Shown here: positions 44,885 to 57,514 of the stretch, in pieces | How positions within the stretch are numbered: position 1 is the stretch's first letter | How the letters are laid out: each line of letters starts with the position of its first letter | DNA from: Palaemon carinicauda | Taxonomy: Eukaryota > Arthropoda > Malacostraca > Decapoda > Palaemonidae | Reading direction: 5' to 3' | NCBI RefSeq assembly: GCF_036898095.1 | Contig: NC_090729.1 | Coordinates: 63,765,132-63,829,131, forward strand | Length of the DNA stretch: 64,000 nt | Notes under the pieces: generated by a model | Databases searched by the model: none | Told to the model about the DNA's origin: nothing | Seen by the model: the letters and a program-made list of their open reading frames with translations, nothing else | Position numbers and translations under genes: made by a program

Positions 44885-45349
44885 CAAATCTGGCTTTCTC
44901 AATCATCCCTCTGGTACTCGAGTCAATGAGTCAGCCTTTTTCTTATGAGAAGGGACCAATGATATGGATACTCGTAAATTGTTTTCCTCTGCTAAAGCTC
45001 TCACTACTGCAACCCTTCGTCGAATTAGTATTTCATTAATGGCCTTTGATTTTAATCAGCTCTTTCCTGTAAATCCCTCTGATATCCACTGATGCACAGT
45101 TGCAGAGTATATTTTTTTTTTTACTTCCTTCACTTCCCATGCTAGCACAAGTTTCATTCCTTGTATTAACTCATGGGGATGGGTCCGAACCAAAATGGAT
45201 TCAAGCTCTGGATCAACACCAAACAAGTCGTGATCAGTACCATTAACATTTTGACTCAGAAGAAGAGATTCCCCCTTCCAAGATAAAGGAACTAAAAGTG
45301 AGAACCAAAACCAAGAAGCAAAAGTGAATAGGAGAGCCTTTTCCAACAA
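44885..45349 (-). pseudogene. RNase H-like relic of an LTR retroelement
   Basis: The minus-strand text GVDPELESILVRTHPHE and LIQGMKLVLAWEVKEV is followed by SATVHQWISEGFTGKS. After a frame change come RRRVAVVRALAEENNL and VSLVPSHKKKADSLTRVP (read as ISLVPSH in this copy). A spaced His and the ADSLTRVP end are what RNase H/tether regions of LTR polyproteins look like. The frame change near 45045 and a stop before LRKPD show decay. RT and integrase are not identifiable beside it. The exact clade is uncertain. Confidence 0.5.
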
Positions 45350-47384
<2,035 letters not shown>

Positions 47385-47398
47385 TTCCTCCCCTTTTA
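47385..47398 (-). promoter_or_regulatory. polypurine tract of the first Gmr1-like element
   Basis: On the element strand AAAAGGGGAGGAA directly precedes the TG of the 3' LTR, as expected for the plus-strand primer. Confidence 0.8.
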
Positions 47399-47462
47399 AG
47401 AGTTAAATTACTATCCAAGACTATTTCAAGAATATAATTAGAAATATTGAGATTTATACAAT

Positions 47463-49033
47463 TCAAAATAATGTTTCTGAACTCCTATGGAGCCGAGGTT
47501 GACGCGATAGAGCATCGGCGATGGTGTTCCGTGATCCCGAGATTTTCCTCACTTCGATGTTAAATGAGGAGAGAATGTAGGCCCATCTGAGAAGTTTCTG
47601 GTTGGTGAACTTCGCACGGTGGAGGAAACTCAGAGGCATGTGGTCAGAGTAGACGATAACATTGTCTAGGCCTTCCAGATACAGACGGAAATGTAGCACA
47701 GTGTTGATTATACTGAATAATTCTTTTTCTACTGTAGCCCATCTGAGTTGTGACCCTTTGAAGAATCCAGAATGATAGGCTATGGGTAAGAGTCTCTCCA
47801 ACAGAGGCAAGGAAACAACACCATCACTCACAATTTCCTGTAGAAGAACACCACCAAAACCGATGTTGCTGGCATCTACCTGAAGAAAAAAAGGTTTGGT
47901 ATTGTCAAGAGCTTGTAGAAGTGACTTGGAAACCATAAATAGTTTTAGCTGATCAAAGGCCCTGTTATGATTACATGTCCACTTAAAAGGTACTTTGGTT
48001 GAAGTTAGAGTAAAAAGTGGAGCAGTGATTGCTGAAAAAATTGGGCAAAATCGGGAATAGTATGACACCATGCTTAAAAATGTCTTAAGCTCTTTCCTAT
48101 TCCTTGGTTCTGGATATTCCTGGATGGTACCAATGTTCACATCCTTAGGAACAATAGTGTCACTGCCTATGATGTGACCAAGATAAGTTACCTGACCTTT
48201 ACCAAAGGAGCTCTTTGCAAGGTTGATGGTCAAGTTTGCCTCTTTTAATCTTTCGAAGAGGGTAGTATTCTCAGGTGATCTTCCCAGGTAGCGGTTGCTA
48301 CGACAATGTCGTCCAGGTACACATATACATGGGGGAGACCCCTGATGATGTCTTGCATAGTCCTCTGAAATGTAGCTGGGGCATTGGTTAGGCCAAATGG
48401 CAATACATTATATTCAAATAAACCAAAAGGAGTGATGAATGCTGAAGCTTGTTTGGCCCTTTCGGTTAGCTTAATCTGGTAGTAGCCTTTCAGCAAGTCT
48501 ATTTGAGTTAAATATTTGGCATTGCTGACAGAATCTATTATATCAGTTATTCTGGGCAACGGGTAAGAGTCTTTTACAGTCTTTAAATTAAGTTTTCTAT
48601 AATCGGTACACAAACGGTAGGTATTGTTGGCTTTCCTTACCAGAATGCATGGAGAAGCCCATTGAGATGTACTGGGCTTGGCGAGGTTATGTTCCAGCAG
48701 GTATTCCACTTCCTGTTTCAAGATAGGCAGATGGCAATGTGATACCCTGTAAAAAGATTGTCTGATGGGGTTTGTATTAGGCTCTAGCAATACATCATGC
48801 TTTACTTTGGTGCAACTTCCAGGCCTATCTGAACAAATTGATGCATACTTGCTAATGAGTATACTCAAATCTTTCTTTTGATTTGGTGAACAGTCTAGGA
48901 ACTGTGGAAGGGGCTTTAGAATTTCCGAATTGTTCATGTCCTTCCAAGACAAAGTCGACTTCACACTGAAATCAGTCTCGTCATCCTCGGGGCTCACCTC
49001 TGTACCAACCTTGGTAGGAGTCTGCACCTCATT
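47463..49033 (-). pseudogene. pol: Gmr1-like RT-RNase H, with stop and frameshift
   Basis: RT begins after TAG 49036-49034 and shows EVEYLLEHNLAKPSTSQWASP, LCTDYRKLN, LPRITDIIDS, TQIDLLKGYYQ, LPFGLTNAPATFQR and VYLDDIVVA. A one-base frame change lies between about 48240 and 48275. In the next frame LAKSSFGKGQVTYLGHIIG leads through RNase H with LQVDASNIGFGG, ATVEKELFSI, YSDHMPLSFL and TIADALSRQ, ending at TAA/TAG 47463. Integrase sequence lies upstream of RT in the same frame, not downstream. Catalytic Asp residues are kept. Confidence 0.9.
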
Positions 49034-49492
49034 CTACATCTCATTCTGTGACCTGTGATTAAGAGGCATTAGTGACAAACTCTGCTTGGCAGATTCAAAG
49101 TCATGAATTACATGATTAACTATACCTGTGGTAGATTCATGATGGGGTTTTATCAAGTTCATATGTACAAGCTGAGTAGACTTACGTCTGTCAGGAGTTG
49201 TAATAATATAATTTCTTTTTGTGGTCCGCCTGATAATCTTATAAGGTCCCATGAATTTCTCTTTCAAGGGAGAGCCAGGTACGCAGCGATATACCAGCAC
49301 CTTATCTTCACAATTAAACTCTCTTACCTTTGCCTTCTTGTCATATCTATCCTTCATAAGCTCTTGAGCATGCTGCAAGTTCTTTCGAGCGAAGACATGG
49401 ATATGCAACAACTTCTCCAAGGACTTCAAGTATTGGGGAAGGATTACCTGATTTTCTTTCCTAGAACCTTTTAGTATCTGTTCTTTTATCAT
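49034..49492 (-). pseudogene. integrase C-terminal (GPY/F-type) domain upstream of RT
   Basis: A 152-codon frame contains KNLQHAQELMKDRYDKKAKVREF, FNCEDKVLVYRCVPGSPLKEKF (split here by type of block), MGPYKI and TPDRRKSTQLVHMNLIKPH, the typical end of a gypsy integrase. It is in the same frame as the following RT and is separated from it by a single TAG (49036-49034). Integrase before RT is the copia-like order known from Gmr1-type Ty3/gypsy elements. The catalytic core and zinc finger are missing: sequence upstream of 49493 is unrelated, so the element is truncated. Confidence 0.88.
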
Positions 49493-49544
49493 GCTGTGAT
49501 ACCTATATCACTGAGACTCTAACGTATGCGAACAACACAAGTAG

Positions 49545-51205
49545 AAAGAGGAAAATTGTATGCATAATTATATATTCACTAGTATAATTTTGCCTAAATA
49601 GCTATAATTCAGTAAAGATGAATACCGGGAATGTCGTTTTGCTGACTAAATAATGCCTGCATGACGAATGAGAGCGCCCAAAATGGCGCTTCCGGTATCC
49701 AGCTATGCTCAATAAAACAAATTAGATAATACTAATTTCACTGTGATGCAGGAGCTAAAAATTATACGCTGTAAAGATTAAATATTCAACTTTCCAGAGG
49801 CAGAAGATGCTGGAGAATACATGATAAATCCTCTAAAAAAACGATCTAGAATGCTAGATGAACAGGGAGAACACTGTGCGAAATTGCTACCATAAAAGGA
49901 ATGAGCGCCATCTTGGAGCCTCATAGTAGTAGGGGAGGAAGGGTAACCTTGATAACGGCTCCCCTTCAGTTTCACCACTCTTCCCCCTCGAAGCGAAAAT
50001 GCTATTCGGGGTGAAGATTGCCATGTGTCATATTAAGATATACGTCCCCTGATATTATGTATTTCAAGAATACTCGCGCTAGGAGTTAGAATTCTGGAGA
50101 CCTATGGTCAATTCTCTGGGAGTATCACTATAGCTAGATATGTCTTAGAAAGCTGCCTAATGGAACCTTCCATCAGGAAGACAAGGCTTGAGCCCAAAAA
50201 TGCCCTGTTCCTGGACAAACATGCCAGAATTGTAGAAAGATGAGTCATTTTGCAACTGCTTGAAGATTCCTTAAACAGTACGCAAAGAAAATAAATGCTA
50301 CAGTCGATACGATTGGTCAAGAGAATAATGCGGAAAATGTTCATAATAATCAGAATAATTCAGACACTGATTTTGCGTTTCGCATAAATTCTGTCAATAA
50401 AAATGCAAAGAAACATATCTTGGTAGAAGTAATCATAAATGGTAAACCAATTTTGATGTAAGTTGACACAGCAACCAATGTATCAATTATGTCTGAGCAA
50501 ACAGCTAAAAGAGTTTTTGGGCTCAAGCCCTGTCGTCCTAATGGAAGTTCCTTAAGGTACCTTCCTAAGGGATATACTTTGTGTACTACAGTGATATTCC
50601 CAAAGAATTTTACCTTTAGGTATCCAGAATTCTAACTCCTGGCGCGAATATCCTTAAATTTTTTCTCAAGGATATCGCATAATATCAGAGGACGTATTCT
50701 TGACACGCCTCATAGCAATCTGCACCTTTATAGCGTTTACGCTTCGAGGACGTGTGGCAAAATAAAAGGGAGCCGTATCAAGGCTACCCCGTTCTCGTAC
50801 TACTATTGAGAATGATAACAGCGCCATTCCCACGATGGCGGACATTCCTTATTTTGTAGCGATTTCGCTCGGTGGTATTCCCTGCTGATCGAACTTTTCG
50901 ATCGTTTTAAGGATTATAAATTATGCTTTCTCCATCTTTTACCGCCTCTGGAAAGTTGAGTATCGGGTCTTTACTATGAGTATAATTTAGCTCCTGTTTC
51001 ACAATGTAATTAGAGTAATTTATTGTGCTTAAGAGCTAGGCCAGTTACTGTAGGCGCCATGGGCGCCGTCGTTCGCTGGGCATGTGCTTTTTAGATAGCA
51101 GAACGTCTTCCAGTTTAAATAGCTTTATTTAATTATTTTAATTATTTAGCTATTTAGGCAATTTTTCTCATAAAGATTTGATAATGTGCATAATTTTCCT
51201 TTCTC
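49545..51205. repeat. foldback structure: two ~660 bp inverted arms
   Basis: Left arm 49545-50200 and right arm 50514-51205 are inverted copies with moderate divergence. Shared blocks include AGGAAAATT-TGCATAAT, TTGCCTAAATAGCTA, CAACTTTCCAGAGGC, TTGATA-CGGCTCCC, CTCGAAGCG and AGTTAGAATTCTGG, ending at TCCATCAGGA then GGCTTGAGCCCAAAAA. The loop of about 313 bases holds a gypsy gag/protease fragment. The right arm also matches, in inverse orientation, 56490-56915, so it doubles as the left terminal repeat of the DIRS-like element. Confidence 0.8.
50201..50545 (+). pseudogene. gypsy gag zinc-knuckle/protease fragment in the foldback loop
   Basis: One plus-strand frame reads CQNCRKMSHFATA with the last Cys turned into TGA, then a linker. 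A retropepsin start follows (LVEVIINGKPILM, stop, VDTATNVSIMSEQ), where the active-site Asp-Thr remains but the Gly is lost. The frame continues a few residues into the right foldback arm. It is a short captured piece with no RT nearby. Confidence 0.7.
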
Positions 51206-52185
51206 TGTCGATAATATAGTTAGAGTTTCGGTGATTTAGGTAACCTAGATCACGTCTAGCCTAGGTATTCTAATCTAGGCATTTTACTATGCTTTCAGAC
51301 ATTGCCCGGTTACCCTCGTGTATTGTTTTCAATTCAGCGGAGACTGATACCTCCTAGAATTATATGAAACATTACACGTCTCTTCGGAAATTTAAGGGTA
51401 ATATCTTTCCCTCTGAGTGTAGCTTCAGGCTACAACCCTAATAGCCGTGCCTTCAATTTTATTCAGACATGACTAACATAATGTTTTTCCTGCTTCTTCT
51501 CTTGAACCGCTGGTTGTGGTATACCAGCAGGTTTTGGGATTTAGTCAGAATCTCAGAGTATTTAGTCTTATGTCGGCGACCTGCCGGCAGGGCGAATGGG
51601 TTGTAGACTAGCATTATTCCCCTGCCGGCTAGGCTGCCGGAAATGGAGGTTAGCCCTCCCTAGCCACACTTGAAGTAGTGGTAGGATACCATCTTCTCCT
51701 TGCGACTATAATATTAGTCCTGCGCCGCAGTCCTCTATGCTGAAGAGTGATCTTCTTTTGCCTAGGATGACGTGGCACTGGAACTCTGTTTCTCCCGTGT
51801 TGAAAGGAGGCGGCAATGCCGCCATCCCCTTAACTGTGTTGGCAATCTCTAGGATGGAGAACTGAGACTCTCCTATCACCTAGGATTCTGCCGATACTGA
51901 AACAGAGTTTCTTTTAACAAGTGTTGGGACTGAAAATTTGGTCAGTTCCTTTCACACTCTATTCAGGACCCTGTTCCCTACCCCTCTGTCCACTTTTGAT
52001 GGCCGAGCCATTGTCTTTCTTGGTCCGGAATCTTGCCACTTTACCATTGCTGGTAGGTTGCCGGAGCCAGCCAGACTCCCTCTCTAGCCCTAACATTGGC
52101 TGACGGCAATGCATACTGCAGGCAACCACATCATTTATTGGCAGCTATGGTCCCTACCATTAGCCGATGACTGTCGGCAGCCAAG

Positions 52186-53301
52186 ATGGCTGCCGACAGC
52201 TGGCGGCTGCCGGCAGTTGGCAGGTGCAGCAACTGGCGGCTGCTGGCAGTTGGCAGGTGCGGCAACTGGCGGCTGCCGGCAGTTGGCAGGTGCGGCAACT
52301 GGCGGCTGCCGGCAGTTGGCAGGTGCGGCAACTGGCGGCTGCCGGCGGCTGGCGGCTGCCGGCGGCTGCCGGCTGAGAGTCGGAAGTCCCTTGCTATCAC
52401 CAAGGTTCCTTCTTCACTCTCATTCCACTTTACGGGGATGGCATTTATATCTGTTGCCAAAGCGGTGGAGGTGGGTAAGCCATGTCCCACACTCGAAGAG
52501 TGCAAGCCTCTCTCACCAGCTTTTCCGGGACAGGAAAAGGATTGGAAAGAAGTCCATTTGACTTTTTCAGTAGGAAAAATAAACGCGGATGTCGCAAGTC
52601 GACAATTTAATTTATGTCTCCCTAAATTATCTGAGTTGCTCTTGCATAGTGAACAAGAGACAAAAGAGAGACTTGCGACCTCCCTTTCTCTACAAAACTA
52701 CATAGAGTTGTGTTCAACCTACAAAAATACCCCAGACATGCTCATGGTCATAGCCAAAATGCATATGGCTATCTTAGCGAAGGACCTTTACGCCTTTATG
52801 AAGGCTAGGAGAGCATGTAGAGAGTTTGTGTTCGCTGCTGCAACAGTGAAACACGAAACGAGGAAGCTAATATCTTCCAACATCTGGGGTAAAGACTTCT
52901 TCCCACACGAGGTAATTAAGAAAGTAATTAAGAACGCCACCATGGAGAACATAAGTCTTTTCCAAAAATTGGGCATCCTTTCCAAGAGAAAATCTTCCAT
53001 GGTTGTGGGTCCCCAACCTGAAAAGATAAAATATGCTGGAAATATCCAGGCTGCTCAACAACATCCCACTATTTCAGTGACTACGATGCCACAGGCAGAT
53101 GGTCAAAAGTCTAAACCTACTGACTATTCGAAGCATGAAGAAGCTTCTGCTAAGAGGAACATTCCTTCAGGATTGCAAGACCTTCGATCCTTTGGTCCAA
53201 AGCCCATTCAAAATGAGCCCTTGATGGGAAGCAGAAATGTCCCCACCATCATTTCCTTACCTTCTCCTACAATTCAAATCCTCCTGGAGGAGTATACCTG
53301 A
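52186..53301 (+). CDS. gag: DIRS-like Gag (open 371-codon frame)
   Basis: An uninterrupted frame from ATG 52186. The first 60 residues are coded by a GC-rich 33 bp repeat (GNWRLPAVGRC blocks), probably an expansion in the leader. From about residue 125 the sequence looks like a DIRS Gag: FSVGKINADVASRQF, LPKLSELLLHSEQETKERL, then MKARRACREFVFAAATVKHE and RKLISSNIWGKDFFPHEV. The end is Lys/Ser/Pro rich. It would bind element RNA in particles. The true start is uncertain and may lie after the repeats. The next region is RT, in decayed form. Confidence 0.6.
   Translation: MAADSWRLPAVGRCSNWRLLAVGRCGNWRLPAVGRCGNWRLPAVGRCGNWRLPAAGGCRRLPAESRKSLAITKVPSSLSFHFTGMAFISVAKAVEVGKPCPTLEECKPLSPAFPGQEKDWKEVHLTFSVGKINADVASRQFNLCLPKLSELLLHSEQETKERLATSLSLQNYIELCSTYKNTPDMLMVIAKMHMAILAKDLYAFMKARRACREFVFAAATVKHETRKLISSNIWGKDFFPHEVIKKVIKNATMENISLFQKLGILSKRKSSMVVGPQPEKIKYAGNIQAAQQHPTISVTTMPQADGQKSKPTDYSKHEEASAKRNIPSGLQDLRSFGPKPIQNEPLMGSRNVPTIISLPSPTIQILLEEYT
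52187..52365. repeat. 33 bp GC-rich minisatellite in the DIRS gag leader
   Basis: About five units of CTGGCGGCTGCCGGCAGTTG plus GCAGGTGCGGCAA, then a shortened GGCTGCCGGC ending. The unit length keeps all frames open, so three overlapping frames look like genes; only the one leading into gag has a continuation with family resemblance. Confidence 0.92.
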
Positions 53302-54592
53302 GAGCTATAGAGCATACAAGTGGTAAGAAAACAATAGCCCATCGAGTTCCAGTGAAGGCTGTTTTGTGTTCACAAGAAGGATTCAAGAAATCTCTGAGTC
53401 CTTCTGAACTTGTCGCCACTCAACAAGTTCATAGTAAACAGCAAGTTTTGAATGTTAATCCTTCCGAAAATATGGAGCTTGTCCCAAGTAGGGTTGTTTT
53501 TTGTCTTGTCAGACCTGAAAGGTGTCCTGCGGACCCTTCCAGTCAACCCGCCCCCTTCCTCTTATCCAGAGTTCAAGTTACAAATAGTAACATTCATCCT
53601 AGGAAAGATGTGTCGGACTCACAGTCCTAAGTATCTTCATAGGATTGGCAGACTTAGTCACGTCAAAGTCAAGCCTAGAAATGGTTCAGGCATTTATATA
53701 CCTGAACGAGAGGCTGGGGTGGGCAGCTCCCGAAGTGGCTGGCCAGTGTGCATTCAAGGAAATGACCCGGTTCGCGGGACATCACGGATGCAAGATAAGC
53801 TTCTAGAAGTCTCGACTTTTTCCAGCTCAAGGGTCTCAATGACTGAAAAACCATTGAAGCCCACAGTCACATCAACTCTCCTTACCCTTGGGAATCTAAA
53901 ATGAGCTCACAAGGTCTGTCAAGAGACTCAGGTAATCAGTCAGATTTCCAAGACGCCAACAGGGACAAGCGCTAAACTTTCCCCAGTTCGCAATAGTGAC
54001 AGACCTAGTGCAAAGAGCACAGTGGAAAGATGCATTAAGAGCCTGGAAAAAATATGTATCAAACGCTTGAAGAGTTAAAAAAAGACTGATATCGGTCCGC
54101 CTTTAATCGCTTCTCTAACAAAAATTAAATCACGAAAGTCCCAAGACTCTGCTGGTCCTATCATGAGTGGGGAAGCCCCCTCCATACAGATCAGACTTCC
54201 TACGACTGATCTGGGACACCGAAGCGATAATAAGACGTCACAATTGAACGTCTCATACAGTCTAGGTGAAGTTACCCATCCCTTTCTTAAAGGGATGGCA
54301 CCTGCCAGCAGTTCATTTACAACTGATCCACAAGGTGACAGTGGATGCTCTATTTCGGTCCAAGCCGATAGAGTTGGAATGGTCCATGGACGCAGACCTA
54401 TTCCCTCCCATTTGGGAACAAGTCCCGGAACTACAATTCGACCTCTTCGTCACGAGCGTCTTCAAGAAACTACCTCGATATGTAGCCCCATACGAGGATC
54501 CTCTAGTGGGGCTGATAGACAATTTGAAGAACTTGAAGATGAGGCTGGTCCTAGCTCTGATCCTAGGTTTATTTCCAAAGGTTCAGAAATAA
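53302..54592 (+). pseudogene. DIRS-like RT and RNase H remnants
   Basis: In changing plus-strand frames, an RT-like LSDLKGVLRTLPVNPP then FKLQIVTFILGKM occurs near 53490-53600, where an RT motif A and following blocks would lie. The end of the RNase H region is clearer at about 54340-54520: DALFRSKPIELEWSMDADLF, then FDLFVTSVFKKLPRYVAPYEDP. This is the usual connection before the recombinase. Stops and frame changes lie between. No YxDD motif was found. Confidence 0.65.
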
Positions 54593-54615
54593 ACTGCCTT
54601 TGTTTTATCACAGAG

Positions 54616-55605
54616 AACACAAACCCTTCATTTCATAATTTTCTTACTCTAGCGGTTAGAAAAAGATTTGGGATCTCAAAAGGCAATATAGAATTCTTAG
54701 AAGAATACAAGGCTAAGTCAACTAGAAGACAATATGAGTCGTCGTGGAAAAAGTGGGTTGCGTTTGTCGAAGCAAATGGACCGAAAGAAATTTCAATGAA
54801 CTTCTGACTGTCCTTCTTTGTCCACCTTCATAGCCAAGGTCTGGCGGCTAATATGATAAATACGCTCAAGTCAGCCTTGACTAGGCCTCTCCTATATGCT
54901 TTTCAAGTGGAACTGGCGGATGAAATCTTTAATAAGATTCCGAAGGCATGCGCCGCTAGGCTCAGACCCGCAGTAACACCAAAGCCCATCTCTTGGTCTT
55001 TGGACAAGGTTCTACATTATGCCTCATCTGTGAACAATGAGGATTGTTCTCTTAAGGATCTAACCCAAAAGGTTATTTTTCTATTTGCTATAGCCTCTGG
55101 GGCTAGAGTTAGTGAGATAGTGGTTCTATCCAGAGATGAGGGTCACATTCAGTTCACGGAAGTGGGAAAACTGAATCCCTTTCCTGATCCATCCTTTTTC
55201 GCCAAAAACGAGCTACCTACTAAGAGATGGGGTCCCTGGAGAATCTGCCCTCTGAAGGAAGATGTCTCTCTATGTCCTGTAGAGTGTCTTAAGGTCTATC
55301 TTCGTAGAACTTCAGACTTCAGGGGAGGACAGCTCTTTAAAGGAGAAACTTTTGTATCAAATTTATCCCTGAAACAACTAAGGGCGAAGCTCACCTACTT
55401 TATTCGTAGAGCGGATCCGGACAGTACTCCCGCAGGTCATGATCCGAGAAAGATTGCTTCATCACTGAACTTCTTTCAGTATATGGACTTTGAGCGTCTT
55501 CGTTCATACACTGCATGGAAATCATCCAAAGTGTTTTAAAAACACTATGCAAAACAAGTGCATAAACTGAAACACTTCGTAGTGGGGGCAGGTAGTGTAT
55601 TAAAA
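54616..55605 (+). pseudogene. tyrosine recombinase of the DIRS-like element, two stops
   Basis: The N-terminal core-binding part (FLEEYKAKSTRRQYESSWKKW) is followed by TGA 54805-54807, then the same frame continues. The catalytic domain has box I Arg in FAIASGARVSEIVVLS (about 55080-55125). The HxxR block is GHDPRKIASSL (about 55432-55464). WKSSKVF precedes TAA 55537-55539, and KHY with the nucleophile Tyr codon at 55546-55548 comes after the stop. So the first copy of the catalytic tyrosine is cut off by one codon. The enzyme would integrate circular DNA by strand exchange. A second tail copy lies 159 bases downstream. Confidence 0.82.
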
Positions 55606-55675
55606 CTTGCCCCTAATTACTGTGGTAAACAGTTATTAGCTTAGGACCTCACATGTCCTCGCACATGTACTGAGT

Positions 55676-55800
55676 GAGAATCATCCAGAGTGTTCTACAA
55701 ACACTACGCTAAGCAAGTCCATGATCTGAAGCAGTATGTGGTGACGTCGGGTAGATTATTTAACCTGCCGTCTAATTCTACGATGAACAGCTAATTGACT
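55676..55800 (+). repeat. duplicated C-terminal tail of the tyrosine recombinase
   Basis: The segment encodes SSRVFYKHYAKQVHDLKQYV, a close match to the tail at 55525-55600 (SSKVF, stop, KHYAKQVHKLKHFV). The Tyr codon is at 55705-55707, 159 bases after the first. Here the codon before KHY is TAC rather than TAA. It ends at a TAG near 55790. Confidence 0.8.
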
Positions 55801-56489
55801 GAGACTGTCAATTAAAGGGTGAAGCGGTCACCCTTCTTAGGTGTGGCCTCTCTTGATTAAGTGTTCCCATGGTGACACTACCTCTGTTGAAAATCCCAGG
55901 TGTAGAATTATACAGATAGCACTAGTGCCAGTGTATGTAGTACACAGTGCAGATAGAAGTAACCAGTACAGGCATTATGAAGAGAAATTGTTTTATAAAT
56001 TTTCTTCAGTCTGAGAGTGGCACTCATCATTTCTTCCCTTTAAGAAAGAATATAGTCTCTGTACTTGTTACAGGTATAATCCCATTGTCTTACTACATTC
56101 GTTTTACTAACCATCCCTTTTAGTCATTTATTAGGAATAAATGTCTATTAGAATGTAGTTCCTCTGCTTTCGCCAGACAGTTGTGTGTATACATGCCAGA
56201 GTTCTTCGACTTACCAAAGTATTCCTCATATAATTGTATGCTCACAAATATAGATATAAGAGACACTGATGTTAATTCAGCAAATATACAACTATGAGAC
56301 TATTTGTATATTCAGTGTATACTTATGTTTGGTCATGCAATATATGTTAACCCTGAGACCCCTTTTCTACTGTCTAGATGACTCTTCCCTGTAGGAGGCA
56401 GGAAGCACTAGCATTGTTTATGATTAGTGATGATGACGAGTAACGGTGACGTCTCTTGTCTCAATTGGTCCCCATGACCATAGGAAAGG
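55801..56489. other. 3' region of the DIRS-like element, no gene
   Basis: No supportable frame. Sequence between the recombinase tail and the right inverted repeat. Confidence 0.6.
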
Positions 56490-56915
56490 TTGCTTAAGAT
56501 TAAGGCACTGATGAAAATCCACAGATACACTAATGCTCTGGTATGCTTCCATCAGGACGACATGGCTTGAGCCCAAAAAACGGATTTTGAGCGAAGCGAA
56601 AAATCTATTTTTGAGTGAGATAGCTATGTCGTCCTGATGGACCCACCCATCTCTTCTAAAAGAAAAGATCTTCACAAAATCCCCCCCGTGGTACTGTATC
56701 TGTAACACCATGCTCAATGCTACAAGGAATGTCAGCCATCGTGGGATTGGCGCTGTTATCATTCTCAATAGTAGTACGAGAACGGGTAGCCTTGATACGG
56801 CTCCCTTTTATTTTGCCACACCTCCTCGAAGCGTAAACGCTATTAGGGGTGCAGATTGCTATGAGGCATGTCAAGAATACGTCCTCTTATATTATGCGAT
56901 ATTTGAGTGTTTATG
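56490..56915 (+). repeat. right inverted terminal repeat of the DIRS-like element
   Basis: Matches the foldback arms: GGCGCTGTTATCATTCTCAA, AGTAGTACGAGAACGGG, AGCCTTGATACGGCTCCC, TCGAAGCGTAAACGCTAT and GTCAAGAATACGTCCTCT followed by TTATGCGATAT. It lies in inverse orientation to 50665-50870. A palindrome with 16-base perfect arms (TCCATCAGGACGACAT) lies at 56548-56641 within it. Confidence 0.8.
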
Positions 56916-57514
56916 TGTTCGTAATATAATCATCTTGGTATGGGACAGTTATACCCGAGATAATGAAGAGAGTAATTGGATTTACAGGGTAAGTTTTTTC
57001 CTTTGCTTGAAAGGTGAAGATTCGTATCATAAGTTTCTTATAATACATTCCTGGTCCCATCCACCGTCTTCAGCAATAGTGTCTAGATTAACGTAAATTC
57101 CCGTTCAGTATTTCAATGGCATCGCCAAAATAGCACTTGAGAGTGAGTTGACTTTAGTAATGATAAAATCATTTAGTCACATAAGACGTTTTATAAGTCT
57201 CTGCACAGATGATGGAGCTTTTTCCTAGCCTACATGGAATTAGGAAAAAAGCAAAACATGTTCTGAAATCTTACAGAAAAGTTACCCAAACGAGTTGGAC
57301 GAAAAAGAAAAACTAGTTGTGTGGAGGATGTCAACAAAAAGATAATTGAAACGAAAAGAATAAGATGATGGTGTAAGAGGAAGTAGAAAATCACTTAGGA
57401 GTTGATGATGAAGATAATGATTGCCAAGCAAGATTTACAAGAGGAGGAAGGATAGAGGACAATATTTTTGGATCAAGTAAAGATAAGCTCCATACAACTG
57501 ACTAATAAACAAAA
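56916..57514. other. junction between DIRS-like element and LINE, no gene
   Basis: Includes the 3' UTR side of the minus-strand LINE. No recognisable frame. Confidence 0.6.

Larger units (their letters stand above)
50536..56915 (+). mobile_element. degenerate DIRS-like element (tyrosine-recombinase retrotransposon)
   Basis: In order on the plus strand: left inverted terminal repeat, a GC-rich leader with a 33 bp repeat, gag, decayed RT and RNase H, a tyrosine recombinase, and a right inverted terminal repeat (56490-56915). The inverted ends, lack of a DDE integrase and the RT/YR combination are the hallmarks of DIRS elements. Several stops and frame changes make the copy inactive. Confidence 0.8.

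Noticed and set aside
52109..52561. Alternative frames over the GC-rich repeat (150, 124 and 69 codons)
   Set aside because: The 33 bp unit keeps all frames open; none but the gag frame continues into recognisable protein.
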